The notes below the pieces were generated by a model, which was not told the origin of the DNA, made no database searches, and saw nothing but the letters and a program-made list of their open reading frames with translations. 64,000 bases of DNA from UBA57 sp963577725 (lineage in GTDB: Archaea; Thermoproteota; Nitrososphaeria; Nitrososphaerales; UBA57), in contig JAKZTE010000002.1 in NCBI GenBank assembly GCA_047517285.1, positions 1 to 64,000 of the forward strand, in the 5' to 3' direction. Position 1 is the stretch's first letter. Each line of letters begins with the position of its first letter. Shown here piece after piece: positions 17,431-26,427 of the stretch. The position numbers were made by a program, and so were the translations under genes.

Positions 17431-17871
17431 ATGATGGAAAAGAAGATACAGCAATTAATTATTGATTTATCAATGTTTGCAGTTGGTTTGGCATTAACAA
17501 TTGCAGGTGTACTTCTGACGGATGGAAGATGGCCAATATCAGTTATTGGCTTGATATTAGTAGCTATTCCTATTATAAGATCCAAGGGTTTAGGTAATTT
17601 TTCAAAGATAAGTGGGATAAATGAGAAGAACATAGATGTAAATATTGAGAAAGAATCCTGCATGGGAGTAGGAAGTTGCGTTGCAATAGCGCCACAAGTA
17701 TTCAAAATTGATGAAGCAAGTTTAAAATCTTCATTCATGGCATATGCACCACTTAAGTTAGTAGATAAAAAGGGGGCAAGTAATCAAACAGTTTTAGAAG
17801 CAGCTCAATCTTGTCCATATAAAGCTATAATTGTTGAAGATAGCGATACAAAAGAACAGCTTTTTCCATAA
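17431..17871 (+). CDS. Membrane-anchored ferredoxin
   Basis: 146 residues: two short N-terminal helices (about 10-29 and 36-50) fused to a single-cluster ferredoxin domain (about 67-140). The cluster loop is C77-M-G-V-G-S-C83, with the last ligand C128 in the QSCPYKAI motif. The usual second cysteine of the CxxCxxC loop is V80, so only three cysteines remain. This predicts a [3Fe-4S] cluster or a [4Fe-4S] cluster with one non-cysteine ligand. It is probably an electron carrier held at the inner membrane face. Two duplicated membrane protein genes follow on the same strand. Confidence 0.82.
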   Translation: MMEKKIQQLIIDLSMFAVGLALTIAGVLLTDGRWPISVIGLILVAIPIIRSKGLGNFSKISGINEKNIDVNIEKESCMGVGSCVAIAPQVFKIDEASLKSSFMAYAPLKLVDKKGASNQTVLEAAQSCPYKAIIVEDSDTKEQLFP

Positions 17872-17904
17872 ATCGACATATTTTGCTACTAATATTTAAT
17901 TGTT

Positions 17905-17917
17905 AAACCTAAGGTTT
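17905..17917. promoter_or_regulatory. Short palindrome upstream of the membrane-protein pair
   Basis: AAACCTAAGGTTT is a perfect inverted repeat with one central base, 40 bases before the ATG at 17957. It could be an operator overlapping the promoter. Thirteen bases can occur by chance in AT-rich DNA. Confidence 0.25.
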
Positions 17918-17956
17918 TTATTGTTACAATGTTGAGATTTAATGTGGTAAATGTAA

Positions 17957-18529
17957 ATGTCTAATCGCGTAGAAACTGAAAAAGTAGCAACGTGGTTTGT
18001 ATATGTCGCAATAATAAATACAATTTTATCATTACTTTATGTTACAGTATTTTTACTTCCAGATACAATTGGAAATGGAAACATCCCGCCCAAAGGAGAT
18101 TTATTTTCGCTATCCACAGCGGTGGCGTCTTTTCCTGGAACTTGGTTATTAATAGCATTCCTCATACACGTTTCTGTAGGAATATTAGGAATGGCAGGAT
18201 GGGCAGGAACTTACTATATATCTTCTAGAGTAATGAATAAGAGAACTACTAACAAATTATTGGCACGAGGTCATCTTGTTGTCACCGCATTAGGAGTTTA
18301 TGTTACAACAACATTCTTTGCATTAGCAGGTTTCATAGGAGGACGAGCAATGCTTCCTGATACAGGATGTGTAGTGCTTGTTGATCAATGTATGGGAGCT
18401 GGTATGGCAATTGTTCAGACTTTAATTACATTCACGGTAATTCCAACAGGTGCAGGAATGGGATTGGCACTGACTGGAACAGCAATAGGAATAATAAATA
18501 TACTAGTAACGCTAAGACAAGAACAGTAA
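17957..18529 (+). CDS. Four-helix membrane protein, first copy of a duplicated pair
   Basis: 190 residues with four predicted helices. SFPGTWLLIAFLIH and GILGMAGWAGTYYIS recur in the next gene, showing that the two are tandem paralogues. A loop between helices 3 and 4 carries two Cys (GCVVLVDQCMG) absent from the second copy. It follows the membrane ferredoxin gene. I do not recognise the family; a role in a membrane redox complex is only suggested by the neighbour. Confidence 0.6.
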   Translation: MSNRVETEKVATWFVYVAIINTILSLLYVTVFLLPDTIGNGNIPPKGDLFSLSTAVASFPGTWLLIAFLIHVSVGILGMAGWAGTYYISSRVMNKRTTNKLLARGHLVVTALGVYVTTTFFALAGFIGGRAMLPDTGCVVLVDQCMGAGMAIVQTLITFTVIPTGAGMGLALTGTAIGIINILVTLRQEQ

Positions 18530-18535
18530 ATTCGT

Positions 18536-19030
18536 ATGCCAGATTTAATTGAAACAAATTTAGTATCAAAGTATTTTCTAATACTTGCTTTAATCAATAC
18601 AATCGCAGCTATTTGTTTTACTTTACCAATACTACTTCCTACTTCAGGACTTCCATTAATCATAGGCGCTTTTCCTGGAACATGGCTCATAGTAGGATAT
18701 TTTGTATTCCTAATAGTAGGAGTGATTGGAATGTTAGGATGGAGCATAGTTTATGGTTCTATGTCATCAATGTTTGATAAACATCAAACATCTAAGAGAC
18801 TATCAATAATTCATATAGTATTCAGTGAACTTGCGATATACGGTGTTGCGTCAACAATTTCATTTATCGGATGGCAAGGAGGTCAGGCATTAAGACAGGG
18901 TTTGTCTATTGCATCTGTAGGATTCTTAATTGAACCGTATGTTTTACCTACAGGAGTATTTGTTGCATTGGTATTATTAGGGCAATTAATTGGCGTGTTA
19001 AATATATTTTCGACAATCAGAATGAGATAA
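18536..19030 (+). CDS. Four-helix membrane protein, second copy of a duplicated pair
   Basis: 164 residues, four helices. GAFPGTWLIVGYFV and GVIGMLGWSIVYG match the preceding protein at the same positions, and the C-terminal LPTGVFVALVLLGQLIGVLN matches IPTGAGMGLALTGTAIGIIN. The gap is six bases, so the two are co-transcribed and may form a heterodimer. It is convergent with the chaperonin gene, stop to stop. Confidence 0.6.
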   Translation: MPDLIETNLVSKYFLILALINTIAAICFTLPILLPTSGLPLIIGAFPGTWLIVGYFVFLIVGVIGMLGWSIVYGSMSSMFDKHQTSKRLSIIHIVFSELAIYGVASTISFIGWQGGQALRQGLSIASVGFLIEPYVLPTGVFVALVLLGQLIGVLNIFSTIRMR

Positions 19031-19035
19031 TATAA

Positions 19036-20577
19036 TTATTTAGATTTGCCATGGTATACATCATTAATTCTTAGAATAGAGTTAGCAGCTTCAGTAGCAG
19101 TAATTAATATTTGTCTTTTCATATAGGAAGACTCGATGATTTTTGGGTTTTTTGTATATGATAACTTCCTATTCATATAATCAAGGCAGACATACTTGTC
19201 AGATGACGGTTGAGAATTCCTAATCGCCACAATTAGGTCAATATTATTAAAACCTGCATTGAGTGCAAGAGAGATCGGGATCAGTTCTATAGCGTTAGAA
19301 TATGATTTAACTGCCAATTGTTGTAGACCATCAATAGGAACGGAAAATGAGCGAAGTTGATTTGAAAGAATAAACTCGAACCAGCCACGTCCAAATACCA
19401 CATACGGATTTTGTAGGGAAACTCGGATCAATGACAGAATTCTAGTAAGAATATCCTCATAAAGATCGCTATATCGTTGTGTTTCGGTACGAATTAAGAT
19501 AGTATTGGATTTATGATTAGAACCATGATCAAGTACAAACCAGTTTTTATCATACATTTTTATAGATGTTAGATTTGAACAATGGCCAACAGTATTTGAA
19601 GATATTTCTTTCACATTGTTTGTTATAATGCAGCCGGTAGATTTTTCAATAAGTTCAAGAGATTTCATCGGAACCCGTTTTACTGTAAGAATACCTAATG
19701 AATCAAGTTTAGAGATTAATGAATCATCAATAGTTTTATGACTAAATAATACATTTATGCCAGCGTCAATTAATGGTTTAATAGAATCAGATAATATTTG
19801 TTTTTCAGTTTTTTTAAATTCTCCCAAGAGATTTGGATCCTCAATTGTAATTTCTTTTTTTATTCCATCGTTAGATATTGCCAAAGGTGATGAGAGAATT
19901 GCAATTTTTGCATCGGTAATTGGCAAGTGTTCAGATTTAGATAAAGGATCTCCGTCAAAAACAATTCCGTCGACCAATTTACTATTCAATGTAGAATCTC
20001 CTCCATGACTTAGTATGTTTACATAATTGATAGTCTTATGATCAGATAAAGAAGGGTCAATACTAGAGATCGCGTTTATTGTTAGTTGTGAAAGTTTATC
20101 AGATTCCAGTTTCCCAAACTTAGAAGATAGAGAAGAGTAAACAAGATTTTTCCATTGAGATTTGCTTTTAATGGGAAATTTAAGAGAATCAAGTAAAGAT
20201 AGAGAAAAATCTAGAGATTTGTTATATCCGTCAATAATAATATTGGGATGAATGCCTTTTTCCAGATTGAGGCGTGCCTGTTCAAGTAAGAATGAAGTAA
20301 GAAGAATAGCAGAAATTGTACCATCGCCCACGTGTTTTACCATAGTTTCCGAGACATCCAACATGATTTTAGCAACAGGATGGTCTAGTTCGGATTTCTC
20401 AAGAATAGAATTACCATCACGAAGAACGAATGCATCGCCATAATTATTCACGGTTAGTTTTTCAAGTCCAAATGGTCCAAATGTACTAAGAGTCATTTGA
20501 CCAATCAATTTTGATGCGTCAAAAAGATTCTGTCTGGAAGAATTTAATTTAGATCTAGAATAATTGTTTTTGTTCAT
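19036..20577 (-). CDS. Divergent group II chaperonin (thermosome) subunit
   Basis: 513 residues, slightly shorter than the 530-550 of standard thermosome subunits. Phosphate-binding features survive: STFGPFGLEKL near residue 31, LRDGNSIL near 52 and the catalytic-loop GDGTIS (84-89). The usual GGGAxE motif reads GRGWFE, and the C-terminal stretch before the last helix is short and lacks the common GIDVxxG segment. The final ATEAANSILRINDVYHGKSK is recognisable, but there is no Gly/Met-rich tail. Its ATG overlaps the stop of an MFS exporter gene by four bases. It is probably a specialised paralogue rather than the main chaperonin. Confidence 0.8.
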   Translation of the reverse strand: MNKNNYSRSKLNSSRQNLFDASKLIGQMTLSTFGPFGLEKLTVNNYGDAFVLRDGNSILEKSELDHPVAKIMLDVSETMVKHVGDGTISAILLTSFLLEQARLNLEKGIHPNIIIDGYNKSLDFSLSLLDSLKFPIKSKSQWKNLVYSSLSSKFGKLESDKLSQLTINAISSIDPSLSDHKTINYVNILSHGGDSTLNSKLVDGIVFDGDPLSKSEHLPITDAKIAILSSPLAISNDGIKKEITIEDPNLLGEFKKTEKQILSDSIKPLIDAGINVLFSHKTIDDSLISKLDSLGILTVKRVPMKSLELIEKSTGCIITNNVKEISSNTVGHCSNLTSIKMYDKNWFVLDHGSNHKSNTILIRTETQRYSDLYEDILTRILSLIRVSLQNPYVVFGRGWFEFILSNQLRSFSVPIDGLQQLAVKSYSNAIELIPISLALNAGFNNIDLIVAIRNSQPSSDKYVCLDYMNRKLSYTKNPKIIESSYMKRQILITATEAANSILRINDVYHGKSK

Positions 20578-22061
20578 TTGTTTCCACGAATTAGAGCTAT
20601 AAAGATGCCAAGTACGGCAATTATAAAGCCAATAAAGAAAGCTTGACTAAGGCCTCCGACATATTGTGTAACGGATATTGATCCACCCACATTATAGATG
20701 TCTTCAGAAAGAAACAATCCAACGGTAGAAGCTCCAATAGCAAGACTTAGAGCCTGTCCAAGATGTCTCATTGTTCCCAACATACCATTGGCTAAACTTC
20801 GGTCGTCAGAACTTACCGACGAGAGATTTGCATTAGTATTTGGTGCAGCAAACAAGGAAAGACCAATTCCCATAATCACGAGTGAGACTTCGATGAACAA
20901 TACCGAAGACGACATAGTAAGACGACTCATTAAAAGGAGAGAGATAGCTACAATTGCCATCCCTAAAGCACTAAGTTCTCTAGAAGATATGAGTTTAGAG
21001 TATTTGCCAACGGCAATAGAAGTAATTACCACTGTAAAAGGAAATGCAGAGATCATAAAAGCGGCTTCAATTGGATCGATTAGTCTAATCAATTGTAAAT
21101 AAAAAGAAATCATAACAAGAGCATTGTAATGTGAAGTATACATAAACAGAGCAGTAAGATTAGTAGACAAAAATAACCTATTTTTACTAAGCATTTTGAT
21201 ATCAAGTATAGGATTTTTGGCTTTAAATTCAACTATAATGAATACAAGCAGAAATGCCAGTGAGAGTATGGGAAGAATCAGTAATGGAATCGATATAGCA
21301 ATGCGTGACCAGATATGAAAATTACCTAGCATTGGAAGAAAGATCTCTTCGATGTAGAGATCGACACTAGTCCAGCTTTCCCTAGGTCCAAATGTAATGG
21401 CAACAAGAAGGCACGATAAGGAAGATGCGAAAAAGAAAGAGCCAAGCCAGTCCATAGATTTATTAAGAGATTTTCTACTTTCGGTAAGTTTGGATGATAC
21501 AATAGGAAGCAGAACAAGTCCTAAAGGAACATTGATAAAGAAAACATTCCTCCAGCCAATATATTCAGTAATTACTGCGCCTAATGCGGGACCAGTAGCT
21601 ATTGCAAGGTATATTACAGTAACATGAATACTCATTGCCAATCTTCGTTCTTCAGGAGGAAAAGCATCAGTAATTATTGCACGACTATTAACTAATAATA
21701 GTGCAGCTCCTATAGCCTGAATAATTCTGAATATTAATAATTCCGCAATAGTTTGTGACATTCCACTAAAAAATGAACCTATTACAAATATTCCTAATCC
21801 AATTACAAAATACTTTTTTCTTCCATGAATATCAGAAAATCTACCAAAGCTGGTCATAAAAGTTGCAAGTATAATTAAATAGATTACAGAGACCCAGATT
21901 GCAATTTCAATTCCAGTTTGGAAATCTCTTGCAATATTTGGTAACACCAGTGCAACAATACCGGTATCTAGAGGTGCTAAGAATGTAGCTATATTGACAA
22001 CGACCAGAGTCATCCATTTATGTTCAGAAAGATAATCAGAAAGAGATTTAGACATGTACAC
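20574..22061 (-). CDS. MFS drug/proton antiporter, DHA2 (EmrB/QacA) type
   Basis: 495 residues with 14 predicted helices. Motif A appears as GRFSDIHGRKKYFVIG, and motif C-like segments are in AIATGPALGAVITEYIGWR. The FFINVPLGLVLLPIV stretch after helix 6 is typical of the DHA2 family, which exports drugs or other amphiphiles by proton exchange. The stop overlaps the chaperonin ATG. The start could be either of two ATGs six bases apart. Confidence 0.88.
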   Translation of the reverse strand: MYMSKSLSDYLSEHKWMTLVVVNIATFLAPLDTGIVALVLPNIARDFQTGIEIAIWVSVIYLIILATFMTSFGRFSDIHGRKKYFVIGLGIFVIGSFFSGMSQTIAELLIFRIIQAIGAALLLVNSRAIITDAFPPEERRLAMSIHVTVIYLAIATGPALGAVITEYIGWRNVFFINVPLGLVLLPIVSSKLTESRKSLNKSMDWLGSFFFASSLSCLLVAITFGPRESWTSVDLYIEEIFLPMLGNFHIWSRIAISIPLLILPILSLAFLLVFIIVEFKAKNPILDIKMLSKNRLFLSTNLTALFMYTSHYNALVMISFYLQLIRLIDPIEAAFMISAFPFTVVITSIAVGKYSKLISSRELSALGMAIVAISLLLMSRLTMSSSVLFIEVSLVIMGIGLSLFAAPNTNANLSSVSSDDRSLANGMLGTMRHLGQALSLAIGASTVGLFLSEDIYNVGGSISVTQYVGGLSQAFFIGFIIAVLGIFIALIRGNK

Positions 22062-22119
22062 CTAGATTAGAATAGATTAGACTATAAATTGTTCCAAAAA
22101 ATATTATAGGATATATGAA

Positions 22120-22722
22120 TTAAGTTTTTACTGATTGTTCACGGATTTTATTTTCTGTGACAATAAGTATATCGATACCATCTCCAGATGCAGCATCACG
22201 ATTTACTGCAGAACGAATAGATTTTATAGCCAAATCAACTGCTTCTTGTTCAGTAAGGTTTTGCTTATATTCTGATTCAACAACGCCTATTGCCAATTCG
22301 GCACCAGTACCAACAGTAGCATATTCATCAGGAATAACAGAACCTAATGGATCAAGAACATATACAGCAGGTTTACCATTTTCAACACCTGCAAGTATGA
22401 CTTGAGTCATCATAGGAAACCATTTTTGTTGATACATAATTACACCCATTAACTTTGCAATAGAATTAGGTGGAACAGGTTGATTTGTCTCTAATTGTAA
22501 GATTTTTGTGTGTGCCGTTACTTCACGCATGAGTATATTCATATCAGCAATCATGCCTGCTGCGACTGCACCTACTGTATCGGTAATTTGAAAGACTTTC
22601 TTGCCTGATCTACTAACAAGATGTGTGCCGTAAGAAACACGTTTTTCTGCACCTAAAACAACTCCATTGTCAAAAGTTATTCCTACTGCAGTGGCTCCAG
22701 GGATTTGATAAGGCATTGCCAT
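22120..22722 (-). CDS. psmB: 20S proteasome beta subunit lacking the catalytic threonine
   Basis: 200 residues. The mature N-terminus aligns without gaps to archaeal beta subunits: PGATAVGITFDNGVVLGAEK ... SGKKVFQI. Position 1, Thr in active subunits, is Ala (A10 of the precursor), while E17 and K33 equivalents are kept. The pre-sequence is only nine residues. Crenarchaea and thaumarchaea usually carry two beta genes, one with this ATAVG pattern, which serves as a structural subunit. An active partner would be encoded outside the window. Confidence 0.9.
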   Translation of the reverse strand: MAMPYQIPGATAVGITFDNGVVLGAEKRVSYGTHLVSRSGKKVFQITDTVGAVAAGMIADMNILMREVTAHTKILQLETNQPVPPNSIAKLMGVIMYQQKWFPMMTQVILAGVENGKPAVYVLDPLGSVIPDEYATVGTGAELAIGVVESEYKQNLTEQEAVDLAIKSIRSAVNRDAASGDGIDILIVTENKIREQSVKT

Positions 22723-22747
22723 GTAACAGGAATAATTATTATCCTTT

Positions 22748-23794
22748 TTAAGGATTAATGGTTACTGAGTAACAAAAATTATTTTTTTTATCAATCTTAT
22801 AATTCATTCCGGTAATGAATTTACACAAATCCAGATTTGTTTGTAGATGATTACTGATATTCGACGTAGTAAAGATAGACTGTTTTTTAGATAGTGCCAA
22901 AAATGGAATAATCATATCAGCTAAATGTCGATCTACAGTGGACTGTGAAGTATATTCGGAGAGAAATTTTTTAGAGCATGTATTTCCAGATTCCTTAAAT
23001 TTTCTAGTATCAGTGACAAGATTATCACATCCTATAAAGCTCTTTCCAGAGGTACTTGAGATACAAATAACAGAGGAGAAAGAGTCAGAATTATGAACGG
23101 AGGTGTTAATTGAATCGATATTAATTTGATGTTTTTCTAAAAAGGTTTTTGCCGCATTACATTGTTCTATAATTTTAGACTCTGCGTCAGCGTGGGATGA
23201 ATTTGATTTAGATGTAATTATTCCGTCAATCTTTATATTTGAATGTTCAGGTTCAATAAATGAAATTGGCTCAATTTGTTTTGGGGAAGTAATTTGGAGT
23301 ATGATTTTGCCGTTGCCTTGCGGGTAGAAACCACGTTTAGCTACAGAAGTAGATATTGAAAATCCTAATTTAATTAACAAAGGGATTATAATTTTACAAA
23401 AATAATCTGTAGAAGGACTCCAGTTAACATCAGTTCCTCCAGTAATTGTGAACTTGAATGATTTTCCAGTTATACTGACTGCCTGCAGAATAGATTGAGT
23501 AAGTAGTGTTATACTGCCAGCAGTTCCAATATCAATATCTATATTTTGAGGAGAGATACGATTAGGATATAATGAGATTTTAGTAGAATCAAGAGTTAAG
23601 CCTTCAGTAACAGAGTCGCTCAATTGTGCAATAGTTTTAATTGATGAGAGATGTTGAGGGCGAAGTCCGGGTTTAGGTCTATTAGAACGTATATTATAGA
23701 TCTGCAAGGGTACACATAAGGCAGCGGCTAACGATACAGACGTTCTTAAAATTTGTCCGCCTCCTTCTCCTCGAGAGCCATTAATTTTTATCAT
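22748..23794 (-). CDS. rtcA: RNA 3'-terminal phosphate cyclase
   Basis: 348 residues, the usual length. The enzyme turns RNA 3'-phosphates into 2',3'-cyclic ends through an adenylated histidine. Seen are SRGEGGGQILRTSVSLA at the start, RPKPGLRPQHLSSI, the GGTDVNWSPSTDYF segment and the catalytic STVDRHLADMIIPFLALS with His290. In archaea with many tRNA introns, RNA end-processing enzymes are expected; that link is inference. It ends 25 bases before the proteasome gene and may be co-transcribed with it. Confidence 0.93.
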   Translation of the reverse strand: MIKINGSRGEGGGQILRTSVSLAAALCVPLQIYNIRSNRPKPGLRPQHLSSIKTIAQLSDSVTEGLTLDSTKISLYPNRISPQNIDIDIGTAGSITLLTQSILQAVSITGKSFKFTITGGTDVNWSPSTDYFCKIIIPLLIKLGFSISTSVAKRGFYPQGNGKIILQITSPKQIEPISFIEPEHSNIKIDGIITSKSNSSHADAESKIIEQCNAAKTFLEKHQINIDSINTSVHNSDSFSSVICISSTSGKSFIGCDNLVTDTRKFKESGNTCSKKFLSEYTSQSTVDRHLADMIIPFLALSKKQSIFTTSNISNHLQTNLDLCKFITGMNYKIDKKNNFCYSVTINP

Positions 23795-23846
23795 TAGACC
23801 AATAAATACAACGGGGATTTAAATAGAATTTCCATGACTAGAAATA

Positions 23847-24356
23847 ATGAATATGAAAACAGGAATATTAGTAGGAAGATTTCAGCCATTACACAAAGGG
23901 CACATAGAAGCTATAGAATTTGCTAAGAATAATTCAGATAAGTTATATATAATTGTTGGAAGTGCAGAAAAAAGCAATCAGAAAAGAAATCCATTTACAT
24001 TTGAAGAAAGAAAGAAGATGATTGAATTATCTATAATTGATAGAAAATTACATGAAAGTATTACGATTGTTCCAATAAATGACGCAAATAATCACACAGA
24101 GTGGATATTGTCAATTAAGAACGCAATAGGAGCATATAATATAATTTTCACTAATGATGAAGTGACAGAGAAGTTGTTCAATAAAGACGAAACCAAAGTA
24201 ATAAACGTACCACTATTGGACAGAAACGCACTATCTGCGACTGAAGTAAGAAGAAGATTGGAATTGGATGAGAAATGGGAAACGCTAGTAATTCCTACAG
24301 TTGCGGATTATCTTAAAGAGATTAAGGCCGTAAAACGAATTAAATCTATAACTTAG
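23847..24356 (+). CDS. nadM: Nicotinamide-nucleotide adenylyltransferase
   Basis: 169 residues, the archaeal NadM length. It joins NMN and ATP to make NAD. The nucleotidyltransferase motif is GRFQPLHKGHIEAI (the H-x-G-H element), and the C-terminal ALSATEVRRRL is the ISSTxIR equivalent. It is divergent from rtcA, and its last 11 bases overlap the end of the aminotransferase gene on the other strand. Confidence 0.93.
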   Translation: MNMKTGILVGRFQPLHKGHIEAIEFAKNNSDKLYIIVGSAEKSNQKRNPFTFEERKKMIELSIIDRKLHESITIVPINDANNHTEWILSIKNAIGAYNIIFTNDEVTEKLFNKDETKVINVPLLDRNALSATEVRRRLELDEKWETLVIPTVADYLKEIKAVKRIKSIT

Positions 24357-25518
24357 ATAGATTTGTTAATGCTGCATCTATTGCTGCGTCAGTATTTGCC
24401 TTAAATCCTAGTCGGTTAAGATTATTTGCAATTGAAGAAATTGTAGTCAGAACATAGTATTCATTAATCATGCCGAGACTTCCAACTCGGAATATCTTTC
24501 CTGCATAATCACCAAACCCTCCAGCAACTACGACGCCGTAGTTTTTAGATAATGAACCACGAAATTCTTTGTCGTCTAATCCCTCAGGATATGCAATAGA
24601 TACAACGGTATTAGATCGAGCTTTTGGTTCACCAAAGAGTTGCAAGCCCATTGCTTCAAATGCATCATAAAATGCCTTTGCGCAAACCTGATGTCGAACA
24701 TAGCGATTATCCATTCCTTCTTCAATCATAATATCAAATGCTTTGTTCAAAGCAAAATAGACAGGTAAACATGGAGTGAAAGGAGTTTGTTTTACTTTAT
24801 CGGACATTTTTATATAACGTGGAAGATTGAGAAAATGAAGTTTCTGAGGATCCTTGAACATTTGTTCTTTGTATCGTTTACTAAGTGCAATCATAGCTAA
24901 TCCAGGAGGCGCTGCACAGGACTTTTGACTGCCAGTAGCAATAAAATCAATATTATAATCTTCAAGAGGCATTTTATCTGCACCCCAATTAGAAACTGCG
25001 TCAGCTACAAGAAATGCACCGTACTTCGATGTTAGATCTCCAGCTTCTTTGAGCCAGTGACACATTGCACCTGATGAGGTTTCATTAGTTACGATATACA
25101 CAGCTTTAGTATCAGGATTTTTTTCCAAAGATCGTTCTAAATCAGATAAAGAAGGAAAATCTCCGTAATCTGCAACTAGTTCAATAGCAGAAGCGCCGAC
25201 ACTAGATATTTGTTCGGAAACTCTTCCACCAAATTCTCCACAGACAGTAACTATTGCTTTATCATCTTTTCGAAGAATGTTTGTTATACTGGCCTCTACG
25301 GCTGCAGTGCCAGAAGAGGATAAATAAATGACGTCTTCGTTACATTCAAAGAGAATCTTTCCCTTACGAATCATCTCTTTCATCATGGAACTGAAATCAG
25401 ATGTTCGGTGGCCAATACTAGGAGCGACCATTGCCTGGGTAACTTCGATAGGGACATTAGTTGGTCCGGGAAGCATAATTAACTTCTGATAAGTGGCATT
25501 ATTCGCAGAACTATTCAT
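24346..25518 (-). CDS. Class V aminotransferase (alanine/serine-glyoxylate type)
   Basis: 390 residues. A PLP enzyme of the serine-pyruvate/alanine-glyoxylate group: MLPGPTNVPIEVTQAM and PSIGHRTSDFSSMM at the start, LSSSGTAAVEASI, NETSSGAMCHWL, VADAVSNWGADKMPLEDYNI and the PLP-lysine motif ATGSQKSCAAPPGLA. It probably interconverts glyoxylate, glycine, serine and pyruvate. It overlaps nadM tail-to-tail. Exact donor and acceptor cannot be read from sequence. Confidence 0.9.
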   Translation of the reverse strand: MNSSANNATYQKLIMLPGPTNVPIEVTQAMVAPSIGHRTSDFSSMMKEMIRKGKILFECNEDVIYLSSSGTAAVEASITNILRKDDKAIVTVCGEFGGRVSEQISSVGASAIELVADYGDFPSLSDLERSLEKNPDTKAVYIVTNETSSGAMCHWLKEAGDLTSKYGAFLVADAVSNWGADKMPLEDYNIDFIATGSQKSCAAPPGLAMIALSKRYKEQMFKDPQKLHFLNLPRYIKMSDKVKQTPFTPCLPVYFALNKAFDIMIEEGMDNRYVRHQVCAKAFYDAFEAMGLQLFGEPKARSNTVVSIAYPEGLDDKEFRGSLSKNYGVVVAGGFGDYAGKIFRVGSLGMINEYYVLTTISSIANNLNRLGFKANTDAAIDAALTNLSKL

Positions 25519-25615
25519 AGATTTTCAAATATTATATTTATTTAAACTAATTAACTTTTTCGAAGTTTTTTTATCACTAATTTATTTTTATACTTGCATT
25601 GTAAGATAATAATCT

Positions 25616-26422
25616 ATGAAGAATGGAGATTTAATATTATTAGATTTTACTGCAAAAGTTAAGGATACAGGGGATTTAATAGAAACAACAATAGAAGAGG
25701 AAGGAAAAAAGATAGGTGAATTCGATGAAGATTTTGTTTTCAAGCCTAGATTAGTAGCAGTTGGAGCAAGTTGGGTATTAAAAGGATTGGATGAAGCTCT
25801 TGAAAGAGCAGAAGTAGGAGAAGCAGTAGATATAGATATTCCACCAGAGAAAGGATTCGGAGTTAGAGATACTTCGAAGACTAGGCTGATGCCGTTGAGG
25901 AAATTTAGAGATAAAGCCGATCAAATCACTATTGGTGAAGAAGTAGAAATAGATGGCAGAAGAGGCATTGTCAGGTTTGTCGGATCAGGGAGAGCTCAAA
26001 TAGATTTTAATCACCGATATGCAGGAAGAACTTTAGAATATAACTTTACAGTGGTCAAGAAGATTGAACAGAATGAAGAAATGATCAATGAGATAATTGA
26101 AAGAAGGATTCCAAATAGCATCGGAAAGATTAATGTAAAAGTTGAGCAGAATATTGCAAGCATAGAAATTCCCAATGAATATTTCTTATTGGAAGGTTTG
26201 CAGATAATTAAAAGAGCCATTGCAAACGAGATTATGAAATATGTGAATGTTGTAAATGAGATATCATATATTGAACAGTTTAAAGAAGATAAGAAAGATG
26301 CAGAGAAACCAGTAGAGAATGAATCAGTAGAAAAAACATCTTCAGATAATTCAGTCTCACAGGATGGTTCAGTAAAAGAAGTTCAGGATGGTTCAGTAAA
26401 AGAAGTTCAGAAGGACAAGTAA
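25616..26422 (+). CDS. FKBP-type (SlyD-like) peptidyl-prolyl isomerase
   Basis: 268 residues. The FKBP core carries an inserted flap (NGDLILLDFTAKVKDTGDLI, SWVLKGLDEALERAEVGEA and DFNHRYAGRTLEYNFTV, the NHPLAG-type motif). A helical domain of about 70 residues follows, then an acidic, low-complexity tail from about 222. The tail contains a perfect duplication of DGSVKEVQ. It acts as a cytoplasmic folding helper. A TATA-like TTTTTATACT lies about 35 bases before the ATG. Confidence 0.88.
   Translation: MKNGDLILLDFTAKVKDTGDLIETTIEEEGKKIGEFDEDFVFKPRLVAVGASWVLKGLDEALERAEVGEAVDIDIPPEKGFGVRDTSKTRLMPLRKFRDKADQITIGEEVEIDGRRGIVRFVGSGRAQIDFNHRYAGRTLEYNFTVVKKIEQNEEMINEIIERRIPNSIGKINVKVEQNIASIEIPNEYFLLEGLQIIKRAIANEIMKYVNVVNEISYIEQFKEDKKDAEKPVENESVEKTSSDNSVSQDGSVKEVQDGSVKEVQKDK
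26360..26407 (+). repeat. Two perfect 24-base tandem units in the FKBP tail
   Basis: Units at 26360-26383 and 26384-26407 are identical and each encode QDGSVKEV; the next bases begin a third copy (CAG). This is a recent in-frame expansion in a disordered tail. Confidence 0.9.
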
Positions 26423-26427
26423 TCTGA

